From contig NC_065530.1 of assembly GCF_020184175.1 (NCBI RefSeq), positions 81,569,260 to 81,633,259 of the forward strand: 64,000 nucleotides of DNA, given 5' to 3'. Below are positions 51,851 to 64,000 of the stretch, piece after piece. The notes under the pieces are model-generated. The model searched no databases, had not been told where the DNA came from, and was given only the letters and a program-made list of their open reading frames with translations. Numbering within the stretch: position 1 is the first letter of the stretch; each line of letters starts with the position of its first letter. Source of the DNA: Aphis gossypii. Taxonomy: Eukaryota > Arthropoda > Insecta > Hemiptera > Aphididae. The position numbers and the translations under genes were made by a program.

Positions 51851-53013
51851 GACTTATTGGGACGGAGGGTGGAGAAGCAGATACGCAGGAGGACTGTGTG
51901 TACATCAGCTCGATATTCAGATATTTTAGCGTACCGTTAGTTTTTTTTTTTTTTTTTAATTAAGATTACTGCAATAGGTACCTACTTTATTCAGGGGTCT
52001 TTTTGCAAAATTATAATATCTTGAGATTTTCAAAAACTAAATTGGTATTTGATAGAGTGATAAATGATAATAATGTAATGTTCACGAACAATATTATTTA
52101 AGTATAAACTACAGAGTGATAACTGATACATAGATATTTCTTTACGGATCTTTAATTACAAACGTTAAAAGACGAGCAAATTAAGGTTATTTATCCTAAA
52201 AGATAATGTTATAAATAATAAAATATTTTTATTTATAAAATTAATCAAAATATAAAAATTATTAAAAAATATTTGATTACAATGTTAAATGTTATTTAGT
52301 AAATTCATTTGAAAGGCAATGATTTTCTTACGGTGTCAACAAGTTGTAATGTTTCATGTAAAAATTAATTTTCAGTATCGATTTTAGACAAAAAAATAAA
52401 TGTATGTATTATTATTTTTGTATAAAGGCTTATACCTAGAATTATATATTATAAATAATTAGATTAATATATTTAAAACCACATTTTATTATTAATATAT
52501 TTAAATAAAAAAATGGCAATACTACCCAACATGAAAAAGTACCTACGCAAGCTTATAATTGAAACTTTTAAAGTATAATAGTTAAGGTTGTACATCTTTT
52601 CTTGGCTCATCAGAGTACCTATACTATATATTTTCCAAGTCAAGCACTATGTCTACACTTTTATATAATATAAAATAAAACCGTAGGTTTTTTTTTCCCG
52701 GTAAAAATCTCTGTGGAGATCGAAGACGACAAAAAATCTTTACAGTTGGATCTATCCAATTTTCCACTTGGCCTTTGATATCAACCATTATATTATACTA
52801 CGATATTATATTACGAACGCTGCAACACTTTTAGCGACACCGCAAAGAACAGATGGGCACAACAATAATAATATATTATAAACGTCCGGAATTCGTTCGA
52901 ATTGGGAATCTTTCCTCTCAAAATTCAATTATTCAAATGATGCTATTTATTGTGTGTGTTCAGAGTTTCAGACTTCAGAGAAAACAATAAGATTTTCTCT
53001 ACGCCGTGGTAAG

Positions 53014-53060
53014 TAGTGTATAGTGTATAGTGTATAGTGTATAGTGTATAATGTATAGTG
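53014..53060. repeat. TAGTGTA heptamer minisatellite
   Basis: Nearly seven tandem copies of TAGTGTA, one with a substitution (TAATGTA). It begins immediately after a donor-like CGTG|GTAAGTAG on the plus strand. Confidence 0.9.
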
Positions 53061-54224
53061 CTACGTCGACCGACATTATTATACATATAGCTGTTGCTGT
53101 TTTATCCGTTTTTTATTTGTTCATTCCCTTTTGACTTTGAAAGAAATCGATGAAAAAGTAGTTTTGAAAAACAAGACGTGCTGTATTATTATTATGTGGT
53201 TCGAAACTATTTAATTTAAACGTTAGTAGTTTGTATATAAAAAAGCTACAACTCAGTTCTGAGTTGTTTTAAGACGCATTTATCGAACTGGCGTGGGCCA
53301 AGATCAAATTTTTTCATCCTTCATAAATGATATTTTTTTCTTAAAATGCTATATAGAAATTGTAAAAAACTTATCAAAATTTTCCAACATGATTTTTATG
53401 CACATTTTTGCAAGTTTTGACAATATTTTAGACATTTAGAAAACAAAATCACTTAATAATATATTATTGAAATGTTATAAAATATGTTTCAATCGTACAA
53501 AGTATAAATGTCTTTCCAAAGTCCTAATAGTTATAATAGTAATAGAATTAGTAGATAAACATCAATTAATATATTATGTTTTTGTTCACATTATATATCT
53601 ATAGGGAGGCGCGTAAAACGAAATGTTTTAATCAAATTCGATTATTTCTCTCAATCTCGAAGCGAAATATTTACCTATAAATCGCTATATTAACAGTTTC
53701 AAAGCAGTGAAAGAAATAAAAACTCCATTAAAGTGCTTAAAGAATATATTTAATAATCGAAAATGTTCTCATTTTGGATCTAGTAACTAAGTAAGTTGTT
53801 TTTTAATAAAACATATGATACTATAAATGGTTTGTTTTAAAATGATTAATTTTGATCACTATTATAATTAATAAATTACTTATACAATTATTCATAATTT
53901 TATTATACAGCAAAGTATTCAAAATTACGTATAAATTAGGAATTAAAATTGTAATTTCAGAACTAATTTACACAGGATTTTTGATAATAGAGGTATATAT
54001 TTTATCTACAGTTTTAAATTCAATTGGTTTTGAAAGATATCACCAAACTTCGAATAGGTACTACAATAATTTCTTGAAGACACACATTACATGTAAAAGA
54101 ATGACTGAACAATGATCTTATAGCCAAAAAGTATGTAACGATTGCCACTGCACTTAATTTAAAATAATGTATTGTAATATTATTGGATACTTGTAAGCTT
54201 TAGCTGACCATTAGGTACAGTAAT

Positions 54225-54470
54225 CTTAGTCACACCCGACCTCCTGCGTTTATATAGGTGTTTCGGACACCGATTTTCTAAAGTTCAATGACTTATAAAT
54301 CGCCGTGGCTTTCGAAATTTTGGGACAGTTCCTAGGAGTCCACTGATCAATCGTGGTTAAGATTTCTCAAATTAATCTATATGTATATGTCCCGTTTTAC
54401 TTTGACGTTATAGTTCAAGAAACTTACATACACCTAGAGACGTATTTAAGGGATCAAAGATGATCGATCA
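54225..54470. other. Unexplained GC-elevated patch, probable dispersed repeat
   Basis: Distinctive moderate-GC sequence (GTGTTTCGGACACCGAT, GGGACAGTTCCTAGGAGTCC) without an open frame. The inner word GTTTCGGACAC has dyad character. It reads like a conserved noncoding repeat, but no second copy is in the window. Confidence 0.3.
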
Positions 54471-55286
54471 CAACAAGTGGCACTTTTTTACATAAATATT
54501 CACGTTTATAAATTATTATAATAATTAAATATGTTAATCAAGTTACTATTTAAAACAAATTATAGATTTAATTACCAATACTAATTATTAAATTACATCT
54601 TAAATAAACAAAATGTGAAAATTCTTTTATTATGATCCGAGCTTATTTTTTAATAATTATACCTATTGGACGTTGAATTATTTACATTTAATTAATTCTA
54701 TATTCATACCTTTTATATTATGTATATTTATTGTAAAGATTTAGTAAACACAGTTGAAATTGCTTTATGACGACATCAAAGGGACCACGTAATTTGGTAG
54801 CATTAATCAATATTGATTAAACAAAACAATACTTAAATACATAAAAAACAAAAGAAATTCAGCTGGAACATTAAAATGTTGTACGTATTATACTACATAG
54901 CGTGTTAACTGATGCCGTACTAAACGATTTCTACTGTAGTTTATTTTTTTCTATTGAATTTTGTTCCTATTGTACAGGAACATATAATTTATTGTGTAAA
55001 ATATCTTTTTACGATAGACTTTAACTAATGTGGTTACTGCAGGTAAGGTTATATTTTTTTAATACACTATATCTTCAAAAGACGTATTACAGTTGAGTCT
55101 CATAGATCAAAATATATGAACACCTAATTATGTCCAAAAATAATACCTGATCGAGTCCAAAAATAAAAAAACTAAATACAATTATAAGTTATAAATAAAA
55201 CTATAACAATAGTACTATAAAATTATAGTTAAAGTATCAAATGCTAAGAAATTAATACATTATTGAAATTGACATGTTTTTATTCA

Positions 55287-55289
55287 TTA

Positions 55290-55320
<31 letters not shown>
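55287..55320. repeat. (ATT)n microsatellite
   Basis: About eleven ATT units. Reads as a Tyr run in the overlapping 55263-55466 frame, which is therefore not a gene. Confidence 0.9.
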
Positions 55321-55889
55321 GTTGTTGTCGATGTTATCAAATATCGGTACCTAGTACTGACAATCGATCATATCTACTATTAATTTATATTTGTATGAAA
55401 ATATTTAAATATACTTCTCTATACATATTTAATATCGTTTTAGTAATAAATGAAGTAGGTAGATAAAAAAACAATTGGAAAATTCAATATTAACTAGTTG
55501 TTTTATCAGACTTAATTAGACGCATTATCGAATGGAATTTAGCCATATATTTCATTCCAAACCTAGAACTGAACTTTATAATTCTCTACGCATGGTTCCA
55601 AATGTCTAATAATACTTAATTTTTTATACATACTCTACTATATATAAATTATAATTTACAAATATATTACAAATTTTTACACTGCCTATTGATTTCTGCA
55701 ATTCTGTTTGTAGAATATACCCACTAAAAATCAACAAAAGACACATGTGACTATTTAACCAAGGTTTAACTTGGATTTACTAATTTTACTAAGTATACAC
55801 CATACATACAAGTATATTATAGTATGTAAATACAATATATTGTAATTAACGTCAATATACAAATTCAGCAAAACCATAATGAATGGCTA

Positions 55890-56484
55890 TGCCTACATAG
55901 AATATTCCCACAAAGAGCCTGAAAATAGTATAGTTTGTATGATGTCCATTTTACCTTGATGCATCAGGAAACAGTCGACGTGTCTCGTATAGGTCCATTC
56001 GTTAGTCCGGAAATTCTGTGGCTTGCAAATATAATATCGTATTGATTTTAACCACTATATTATACGTATATCAATGATATACACGATACGCTCCGATAGA
56101 ATTTATCGCAATCATTATCCGCGATATCAATATTATGCACAAATCGAAATAAATATTTAATTAACTTATTTAAAATGATCACACTCGATAGAGACAAAAA
56201 CAGTTTTACCGAGAATTGTTGAAAACCGAACAACGCGTAGAAAACGAATGGTGGCGGTGGCTACCGTTTCTCATTAAGACTAATGGATGATAGGAAATAT
56301 CGTTCGTACGTATAAACCGTATTTAATGCATAGATAATATATTATCTATGATTTAATGTGAAACACTGAAAACAGCGAATTTAAACCACGGTTGAGATGA
56401 CAGACTTTATACCGCAACCGCAGTACATACTTACAAATTAATATTACTCGTGAACGGGTATAATTGCGATATTTTCCGTTGGTC
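55890..56484 (+). promoter_or_regulatory. Upstream region of the 56.5-kb gene
   Basis: GC-elevated sequence compared with its surroundings, with scattered CpG words (for example GTCGACGTGTCTCG and ACGATACGCTCCG). It directly precedes the initiator at 56483. It contains a perfect 22-bp palindrome at 56329-56350 flanked by 8-bp direct repeats. No TATA box at the right spacing is obvious. It probably holds the promoter. Confidence 0.4.
56321..56358. repeat. 22-bp palindrome flanked by 8-bp direct repeats
   Basis: A perfect palindrome at 56329-56350 (arm CATAGATAATA) has ATTTAATG on each side (56321-56328 and 56351-56358). The layout resembles a minimal insertion with a target duplication. It lies about 130 bases before the start of the 56.5-kb gene. 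Confidence 0.8.
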
Positions 56485-56705
56485 AGTTTCAAAGGTAAGC
56501 GCCATTTTCTGATTCTCAATAATTCTTGATTAAAACATTTTCACGTCACTGTTCGCGAGTGCGAAAAGTGTTGTGTCGTTTGACGACATTCCGAAGAAAC
56601 AAGTCTTGCAAATACGATTTTCAAAGCTAATCACTGTATAACTATGTCTGAAGAAACGTGTGGTCCATTTCCCAAGAAGCTGATATTCAATAATTGTGCA
56701 ACAAG
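56485..56705 (+). CDS. First exon of an unidentified plus-strand gene
   Basis: A TCAGTT initiator at 56483-56488 suggests transcription from about 56485. There is no ATG in the leader before 56644. The ATG there has A at -3 and opens 20 codons plus two bases, MSEETCGPFPKKLIFNNCAT, ending at a strong donor ACAAG|GTAAGA (intron from 56706). The GC-elevated leader, clean start and strong donor make this a convincing first coding exon. I do not recognise the protein. Its next exon must supply one base to finish an AGN codon (Arg or Ser). None was found up to 64000, so intron 1 is at least 7.3 kb or the next exon is too short to see. A second donor-like site, AAAG|GTAAGC, near 56494 could split the leader. 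Confidence 0.65.
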
Positions 56706-56959
56706 GTAAGATATTTATATATATTATTCAAAGATTCCTTACTTTACTGCAGGCCGCAGGGGCGTCTTTACGACCGTTATTGTTTAGAATTTTGTGTAGT
56801 TCCACATATTGTAATTTGAAGTGCGTGTAGGTATATTTTATAGTGGTTTATTATAGAATGCAGATAAAATCTTGATTCATGCGATTACTAAGTACGTTAA
56901 ATACCAGAAACTAAAACATTTTCTAAACTCTATGTATAATATACTCTCAATATATATCT

Positions 56960-57186
56960 CAAATAAGAGTAACCTTAGTCAGCAGACCATCTGCGTAAGA
57001 CTGTAGCAATTAACGTGTTTGAGTGCACATCAGCTACTAATGAAGTGAAGTCCGTCATCAGGTACTAAAGTACGACAAGTACGTCTTCCAAACATGACAA
57101 AATTTGACGATAACCGATTTTCATGGTCAACGCGGTTCTGACCTAACACACAAAAATTAGTCGTCGCTTGAGGCTACTCTTATTTG
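56960..57186. mobile_element. Small inverted-repeat element in intron 1 of the 56.5-kb gene
   Basis: Left end CAAATAAGAGTAACCTTA and right end TGAGGCTACTCTTATTTG are inverted matches (about 16 of 18). The 227-bp unit is GC-richer than the intron around it. No open frame and no obvious target duplication, so the superfamily is not assigned. Confidence 0.5.
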
Positions 57187-58662
57187 TTACAGAATTTAGA
57201 CTTTAAATACCTATTTCGAAATTCCAAAAATCAAAATTAGGATAAATACATAATTTAAGCATATAATATTATAAAGTTAAGATTTATAAATAATTGCTAT
57301 GTATACATTTGAATGTGTCAAACAGAAATGTATCTAAATGGGGTTTAAAGAGGGAGTGCTGAAGAGGTGATAACATTATCAACTCCAAAGATTTTTGTTT
57401 ACATTTCACGAACTCGCAAATTCCAATAACTACTTGGTAGTATTATATTAGTATTAGATTATATTACTAAATATCTTATGATCTTATCATTTTTCCTTGC
57501 GTAAACCTGCAGTGTTTATTCGGATTTTAATCACGATAATAAAAATAACAATTATATATGATAATTTTATCGAACCGTTTTATAACCATAATTACACATT
57601 TATTTCTTTCCAACGAGGAAAATTTATAATATTTCACTGTTGACAATTTTTTTTCTAAAGTAAAATGTCTAACGAAAACTTAGCGATATAAAAATAATTA
57701 ATGTTTTTTTTTTGTAAGTACAATACAATGTCAATATCAGCCTATAATTCTATTAGATTTTTAGAATTTTTGATATAATAGATTCTATTTTTTTTTTTTT
57801 TTTGTAGAATTCTACAAAGTTTTGAGAATTTTATGAATTATTCGATCATTTTATGTTGTTCATAAATATATACATAATACATTATAGTAATCAAACTATT
57901 CCGAGAAAGGTTATACAAAAGTTTAATAATTAATAAAACAAATAGTATTAATACAGGTAATTGTAAATTTGAGGCAAATTTTCAGTAATTTGGTGTTTAG
58001 GTTATCAATAAACGACAATATATCGCTGATATTCGCTTACGCTACTGCTTATGACATAAAATCAAAAACATTGTTATGTATTCATGGTCTGGGGCTAGGT
58101 TGATCATAAATCGGTGTTACAATATGGCTACGAAATTCCTAAGATTAGTATGTAATCTCTTTGTAACACTAACTTCCGATCACTCCATTTGTTATTTAGA
58201 TATATTATTTTAGTTTCTATAAAATGTCTATACTACATTATTTATTATAAATTACATACCTACCTATTTGATCGAGTATACTCAATAACTGGTACTATAA
58301 TAACTACATAATTACTTGGTCACCTTATGTACATCAGACCTTCGAGATAAAAATACTTGAAATACAAATTTAAAATACCTACATAAAACAACTATTTCTT
58401 ATTGCATTTTATTTTTAGAAAAATAAATCTGTCTAAACCACGGATAAATAATTGTTTTAATTTATGATTTAAATACATTAATTGTTATCTCTGTTAAAAC
58501 CAGTAGGTATTTGTAGAATTATAATAACAGATCATAACTTAAGCAAAAATGAATAGGTACCCAGAAAATAATGTATTGCATAACAAACATCTTATAGATA
58601 TAAACCAAAATACATGTTAAATTAATATAAATAACATATTTATTAATAATTCATTACATAAT

Positions 58663-58765
58663 ACCGGGTTGCTTAAAAAATTGATTAATTTAATGGTTGA
58701 CTAAAATTGAATGTGCACGGGCCACTAAATCATATTTAAGGGACCATTAGCTCACCACTGATTCA
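58663..58765. mobile_element. Possible degraded hAT-type MITE
   Basis: On the minus strand it begins CAGTGGTGAGCTAATGG and contains GTGGCCCGTGCAC, resembling hAT elements with CAGTGGTG ends. The opposite end is too degraded to define. Low confidence. Confidence 0.2.
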
Positions 58766-61700
58766 TTAAAATATATTTAGTGATTGTTTATGAAACCCAG
58801 TATAAGTATGCATTAGCATGCACATATAATTATATATATCATATGTATTATACAAGTTACTACTTTATATATTGGCCTACTTTTACAAACCAATTATTAT
58901 TCATATTTATAATATACTAATATGATGCTTTACATGATGTGTTTTTAATAGTTAAGACATCTTTAAAATTAATTTACAAAGTAGATATATGATAAACACA
59001 TTTTTGTGTAAAATATAGTTATTATTTTTTTCACCAATAAATTAATTTTAATTAAGCCAATTATGTACTAAACTACAAAATCATTATACCTATAGATATT
59101 CGGATTGATGAAGATAGCCAATGGGTTATTATTTTAAATTGAAGAATTCTAAAATGTCTAAAAATAAATAATTTTTTGTTTAACAAACCAAAAAACAATA
59201 ATAAATTATTTAGATCATCATAATAAGGAAGTTACTTAAAACCTATAGGTTCCACTTCGATATTTCACAAGCACACATATTGGTGAGTAAATACTGTTGA
59301 ATCGGCAATTCCGATGTATAACAAATAGTTTAACCATTTCCCACCTGAAAATCTATCTATCTCTATCTATTAAAATTCGTAATCTTTTTTTTTTATTTTA
59401 TTCACTAAACAAACCATAAAGTTATATATTAGACTTAAAGTCTGTCTTAGATTTTGGGCGGAATGATAAATATATTGAGTATACGATGATTTGTATTTTT
59501 TTAATTTTTTTAATTTGTTATAACCTTTGGAACAGTTAAATATTTTAATCTTAAATTTTAAGGATGACTTCTGTTAGAAATTTATCTAATTGGTACTTTC
59601 AGCGATTAAAAATGAATGCATTCCAGAATTTATTTAAAAATAATTGAAAAAATAAAAATTTATAATTCTTAGGCAAAACTAGTTTTTGAAAAATCTTGAC
59701 TTAATTTTTAACTTAATATGTATGTCATAATTTTCAAGGCATGAATATAAAAAAAAAAAAATGAATTATTTTTGAATTATTTATATTTTATAGATATTTG
59801 AAATGTTAAATAATATTTTTTTTATTTTTGATGCCTGATAAATTTAAGTTTAAAAGTGTAAACAAGCTTGATGATTGTAAATTAAGGTTCTTATAAAATA
59901 TTTTTATCATAATTTATAAGTATCAAAAATACATGATTACAATTTTTTTTGTCTACGTTTAAGTTCGATTTTACTAAAAAAATTTCAAATCATAAAAGTT
60001 TATAAATTATTTTGTAGTTAAAAATTTAATAAAACTTTTAATTTATACATCTAATGCTTGAAGATTTAATAAATTCATCTATAATCCATGTGTCTATAAT
60101 TACTATGTATCATTATTAAATTAAATCAAAAATTAACTGTGAAATTTTAATTTAAACACTAAATAATTCAAAATTGTTTTACGTTATAATATTATTTTTT
60201 ATTAATTATTTACACATTTCGTAACTAAACTAAGATATTATAAAAATATCTCAAAGAAGCTAATTCAATTCGAATCATTAGTTTGTAGTTATTAATCTAA
60301 ATAACTTAGCAAGATCTAAAAAAAAAATAATATTAAAATCTATGAAATTATTTTAAAGTTAATACTTGATAAATTTTTTTCTACAATTCAAAAAAAAAAT
60401 GTTTATTATACAACTATTTATCATTTTTCAGCCTATGCTATTCAAGATTTTAAATTACTAGCTCGTAATATATACTATTTTTATTTAATCCTCTAGAAGA
60501 TTTTTTTTCTTTATTACCATTTTTTTTTTTAGCATAAAACTTTGTTCTTTAAATTATTTTATAAAGGTGATGTATAAAGTATTGAAGTATATATTATAGA
60601 TAGGTATATTATGGAAATTAACAAAAGATCAATATTAGAGAATAAATTTAAAAATAAATTACAATGTCCTATTGTGTTTACCAGAAAAAGTTCTAAGTAT
60701 TAAAACACTCAACAAAAGTTTGTAAAAATCCGTTAAGCAAAGTGCAAAGTAAGTTCCAATAAAATAATCTTGCATTTTAGATCAAGGACAATATTATAAA
60801 CTTAGTGAAATAAAATGATCATTATTTGAAAACTGTTTGAATATTATTAATATTTCCTTTAAAATATTGAGAGTTATAAATAGTGTTATAGATCTAGTTA
60901 CATTTTATATCTAGTGATTTTTATTATGATTTAGAATTTTATAATAAATATATTGACATATTGTATGAAAATATCATTATTTCTAAAAGTAATGAGAGAC
61001 TGAAAATTATAATTAGTCCGTTACAAATAGTTACAAATTGAGAAAGATAAATTAAAAACTGTTTTAGAGATTGAATTAAATTAACAGTGTTGAGTAAGTC
61101 GGCTTCACATAGAGAAATCGATTGAAACTCGGTCAAAAAAGACTAACAAATATTAAAAATTGATTAAAAATAAAAATGTTACGGCTATAATCTTTTTGGA
61201 AGTATTTTTATAAAAGTGCAGTAGCTAGTTTTATACTTGTAAAAAACATATATCAAGAAAATAAAACTAACGAACAAGTTGAAATTACAAAATGATCTGC
61301 ATTCTGCATATCAAGTCGAATATTATCAATTTATTCGTATACCTTTACCTAATTAGATATTTGCTATAATTGATAATTAATTCAAATTCATTACCCTCGT
61401 TATAAATTAATTGATATACTGTACAGTGCTGCTGGTATATTTTATTTGTAATAATAATGTTCGATTCTCTTTGCATTTTGCTGGAATTATAATTAACTGT
61501 TATTAGATACTATTTTTGTTTAATTGAATTTAAAATCGATATGAATAAAGTTGTACATAATATATTATTAAAATGTAACAATAGAATAGTAGATATAGTC
61601 TTTAAGTAGATAAATTTAAAATTTCTAAAAATCGGGTTTTGAACTATAATTACTTTATTGAAGAAAAATATGTCTGAGTATGCTTGTTGAATCACTCTAT

Positions 61701-64000
61701 ATATAATTAATACATAAGTATACAGTCAAATAAAATCAAACTCTATGTTTTGCTTTCTATCTATAAAATTTTATCTTACCCTTAATTCTCATTTCCCATT
61801 CTCTTCATTCAGCTCTATCATATTTCGTATGAATAAGCGAAAAGCTAACTAACTACACTATTTATATCTTCTTTAGTTAAGTACAGCTATAGCAAATCTG
61901 AGGTAATAAATTTCAAAATAGTAAATGAATCGGTATATTATATTTTAAATTTCCCTCTTCAAATTCTTATTGGTTTGATATTATTTATTTTTACACAATG
62001 TCACGTAAACAACCTCAGGTCTTCGTGAAGAAACAATCTACCTACAAATGTTTAATTTAAATATAAAATACGTGAATATTATAAGCTAGTAATATCCTAT
62101 ATTAACCATAGTAGGTTTAATCTACGTGTGGCTAATATATTCTTACCACTACTTTTTTCTTAAAGTTTTTCGTTAAGCATTACTCCCTTCTCTTTTTAAA
62201 ACCCACAATAACGAAAGTAGTTATCCGTGATCTTCCTCATTATATCTTATATGACTGTCCTACTCTCTCTGATTAACTCCATTCATCACTCATTAAAAAT
62301 CACTCAATATTCCCTTTATTATCAATTGTTATAATAGATACCTAGTGTCAAATTTTAGATTTATCATAAAATTTACTGAAGCTTATTGTAACGTACTGTA
62401 GTTTCCAATATTTTATTCCGAGAACTGGTTTTTTGTAATAAATTTATTTATTTATTAATATTATTAGGCAATTAGTTTTTCTTTTTTTTAATCAGATTAC
62501 GTGTATAATTTCAACTTCTAGGTTAAGATTTTCTGCACAATTATAATGTTATTAAATCATATTATAATCACAACGAAAACAGGTTTACTGTATACATTGT
62601 GTGTGGTGAATAGATTATATTCGATGAATAATATTATGATGTGTGAATATATGCAAATCTGTTTAATGTCATATGTGAGATGTATATCTGCCACACGGCG
62701 TATACTAAAGAATGATAATACATTATATACTCATCAAAATGCCATCGGGTTCTTTTCAAAACTCACTGGTGATTCTTATTAACGTAATGAACTTTAAAGA
62801 TGTATAATAGGAATAGTGCTGCAGTGATGAAGGAAATTTACACAAATTAACAAAAACCAAATGTAACAAATTAAATTAGAATTCACGCGTGTAGTTTTAT
62901 TTGCTTATGTTAACTAATTTACAGGCTAACACAATTAACATGGCGATAAAATCCTCTAAAAATATAGTTACAATATGATTTCATCAGTACATCATATTAT
63001 ATAGGCCATAGGATATTATAAAAAGTAACACAGTGTCATCAAATTAATAAACTACTAGAATACTAGAATAATTTAACATTAATGTAACACCGAGTACAAT
63101 ACATTTGAATAAAGCATTTTTTGGAAGGTATACCTTATAAGGTTAAATTATGTTAGAAAAATTGCATTCAATTACAAGTAAACATCTATTTATTTTATGT
63201 CTGATATTAGTTTTGGCCAATAAAGTTGGTTGGAATTTCATAAAAGAAATCTACAAGTTTATAATGTATTTTAAAATAAATAAAAATTTTAAATTAATTT
63301 GTCATTACTTGTGGATTCAGCAAATAACAACACATTTTGTGAATGTAGTGGCACGTGATAAGGACTTCCCAATATTATATTTATTCATTGGTGCCTAATA
63401 TAATGACCTTGAAAAAACATAAATAAAGAACTTTTAATTTCAAACATTAAATTTATGAAATTAATTTATGTCTATAAGTTGTATATATTATACTTGTAAC
63501 CTGAACTGAACCCTTGGTCTAAATCGGCTAAATTTTGGTAATCCTATATATTGCATCCGTGGCACGCCCGGCACGCCCTATGTGAATACATTTATTTCGG
63601 TAGTAATAGCTCAAGATTAATGTAACAAGTCGAAAAAAATTAATAAATAGACTAATTTATTTCGTTTAAAATAAATAAAACTAAAGTAAAAAGGTGTTAC
63701 ATACAGTTTAAATAACTTTATAATGCTTACTTACCTATATAATTTCTATTATAATCATATTTACGTATATTCAAAATTCAAATAATATATTATAACATAA
63801 ATATTATTATATATCATAATATTAATCAAAAATTAATAACACATTAAAATATGTTGATAATAACAACAATAATAATACAAAAGACTAAAGTCTATAAGTC
63901 GGCCATAAATATTTTTAATAATAATTATAACATTATAATACGGTAGGTAATATATGTGAGTTCGATCTTAACATATAAAGCTCCAGCAAAATGTATAATG

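Larger units (their letters stand above)
51851..55889. other. Intergenic region between the CpG island and the 56.5-kb gene
   Basis: Contains a T17 run (51941-51957), the heptamer minisatellite, a donor-like site at 53009/53010 on the plus strand that might end a noncoding exon, an unexplained GC-elevated patch (54225-54470) and the (ATT)n tract. The 87-codon frame at 53852-54115 is A+T-rich and has no recognisable features. Confidence 0.5.
56706..64000 (+). other. Partial intron 1 of the 56.5-kb gene (runs off the right edge)
   Basis: Holds the inverted-repeat element at 56960-57186 and a possible hAT relict near 58700. Open frames at 60939-61136, 61510-61695, 62546-62782 and 63150-63398 lack splice context in the required phase and have A+T-driven composition. 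The GC-richer spot at 63545-63585 has a short direct repeat GGCACGCCC. The rest shows nothing. Confidence 0.5.

Noticed and set aside
61740..61860. Minus-strand reading MIELNEENGK as a LINE tail
   Set aside because: Too short and too broken to support, with no knuckle motif nearby.
62546..63398. Two plus-strand ORFs as later exons of the 56.5-kb gene
   Set aside because: No acceptor giving the required phase (one base completing AGN), and A+T-driven composition.
1..64000. tRNA genes, rRNA, CRISPR arrays, bacterial-type operons
   Set aside because: No B-box plus cloverleaf, no rRNA-like segments, and no regularly spaced repeats were seen. The sequence is eukaryotic in character.

Overview
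The window is extremely A+T-rich eukaryotic DNA dominated by introns, intergenic sequence and decayed transposable elements. Very low GC, frequent 'taggtacctac'-type words and many hAT-style miniature elements fit a hemipteran insect, most likely an aphid. This is an inference from composition and repeat style, not a database result. There are no operons, CRISPR arrays, convincing tRNA or rRNA genes. Nearly all long open frames in the window are chance readings or repeat-derived.

The main finding is one gene spread over most of the window on the minus strand. Five short coding exons at 32345-32447, 24682-24746, 20088-20213, 17098-17178 and 15091-15293 each have splice sites, and their reading phases join without a break. 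Together they give about 192 residues. The N-terminus is MGCASSS (myristoylation/palmitoylation type). A Ser-rich linker follows, and then a receiver-like segment (ILLVTSKDD ... VAFVDCRF ... DAHQIAR) that resembles the N-terminal half of cAMP phosphodiesterase 8. The PAS and catalytic domains would lie beyond the left edge. The 5' noncoding exon appears to end at 51112, inside a sharply CpG-rich promoter island (about 51240-51850), leaving an intron of about 18.5 kb before the start codon. The leader in exon 2 carries three short upstream ORFs.

The same island has a plausible plus-strand TATA/initiator pair near 51844, so it may be bidirectional. A second plus-strand gene begins at about 56485. 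Its first coding exon (56644-56705, MSEETCGPFPKK...) is clear, but its product is unknown and the rest lies past the right edge.

Two other GC-elevated patches inside or beside the phosphodiesterase gene (7735-8056 and 27840-28020) carry minus-strand TCAGT initiators and may be alternative promoters. The first also contains a 58-codon ORF. Repeats include a 350-bp hAT MITE with a perfect 8-bp target duplication (45207-45556), other inverted-repeat elements, a LINE 3'-end relict (about 15780-16020), a hAT transposase C-terminal relict (1953-2024), and two inverted copies of a large dispersed repeat (8400-9200 and 36940-38515) that flank the coding exons.
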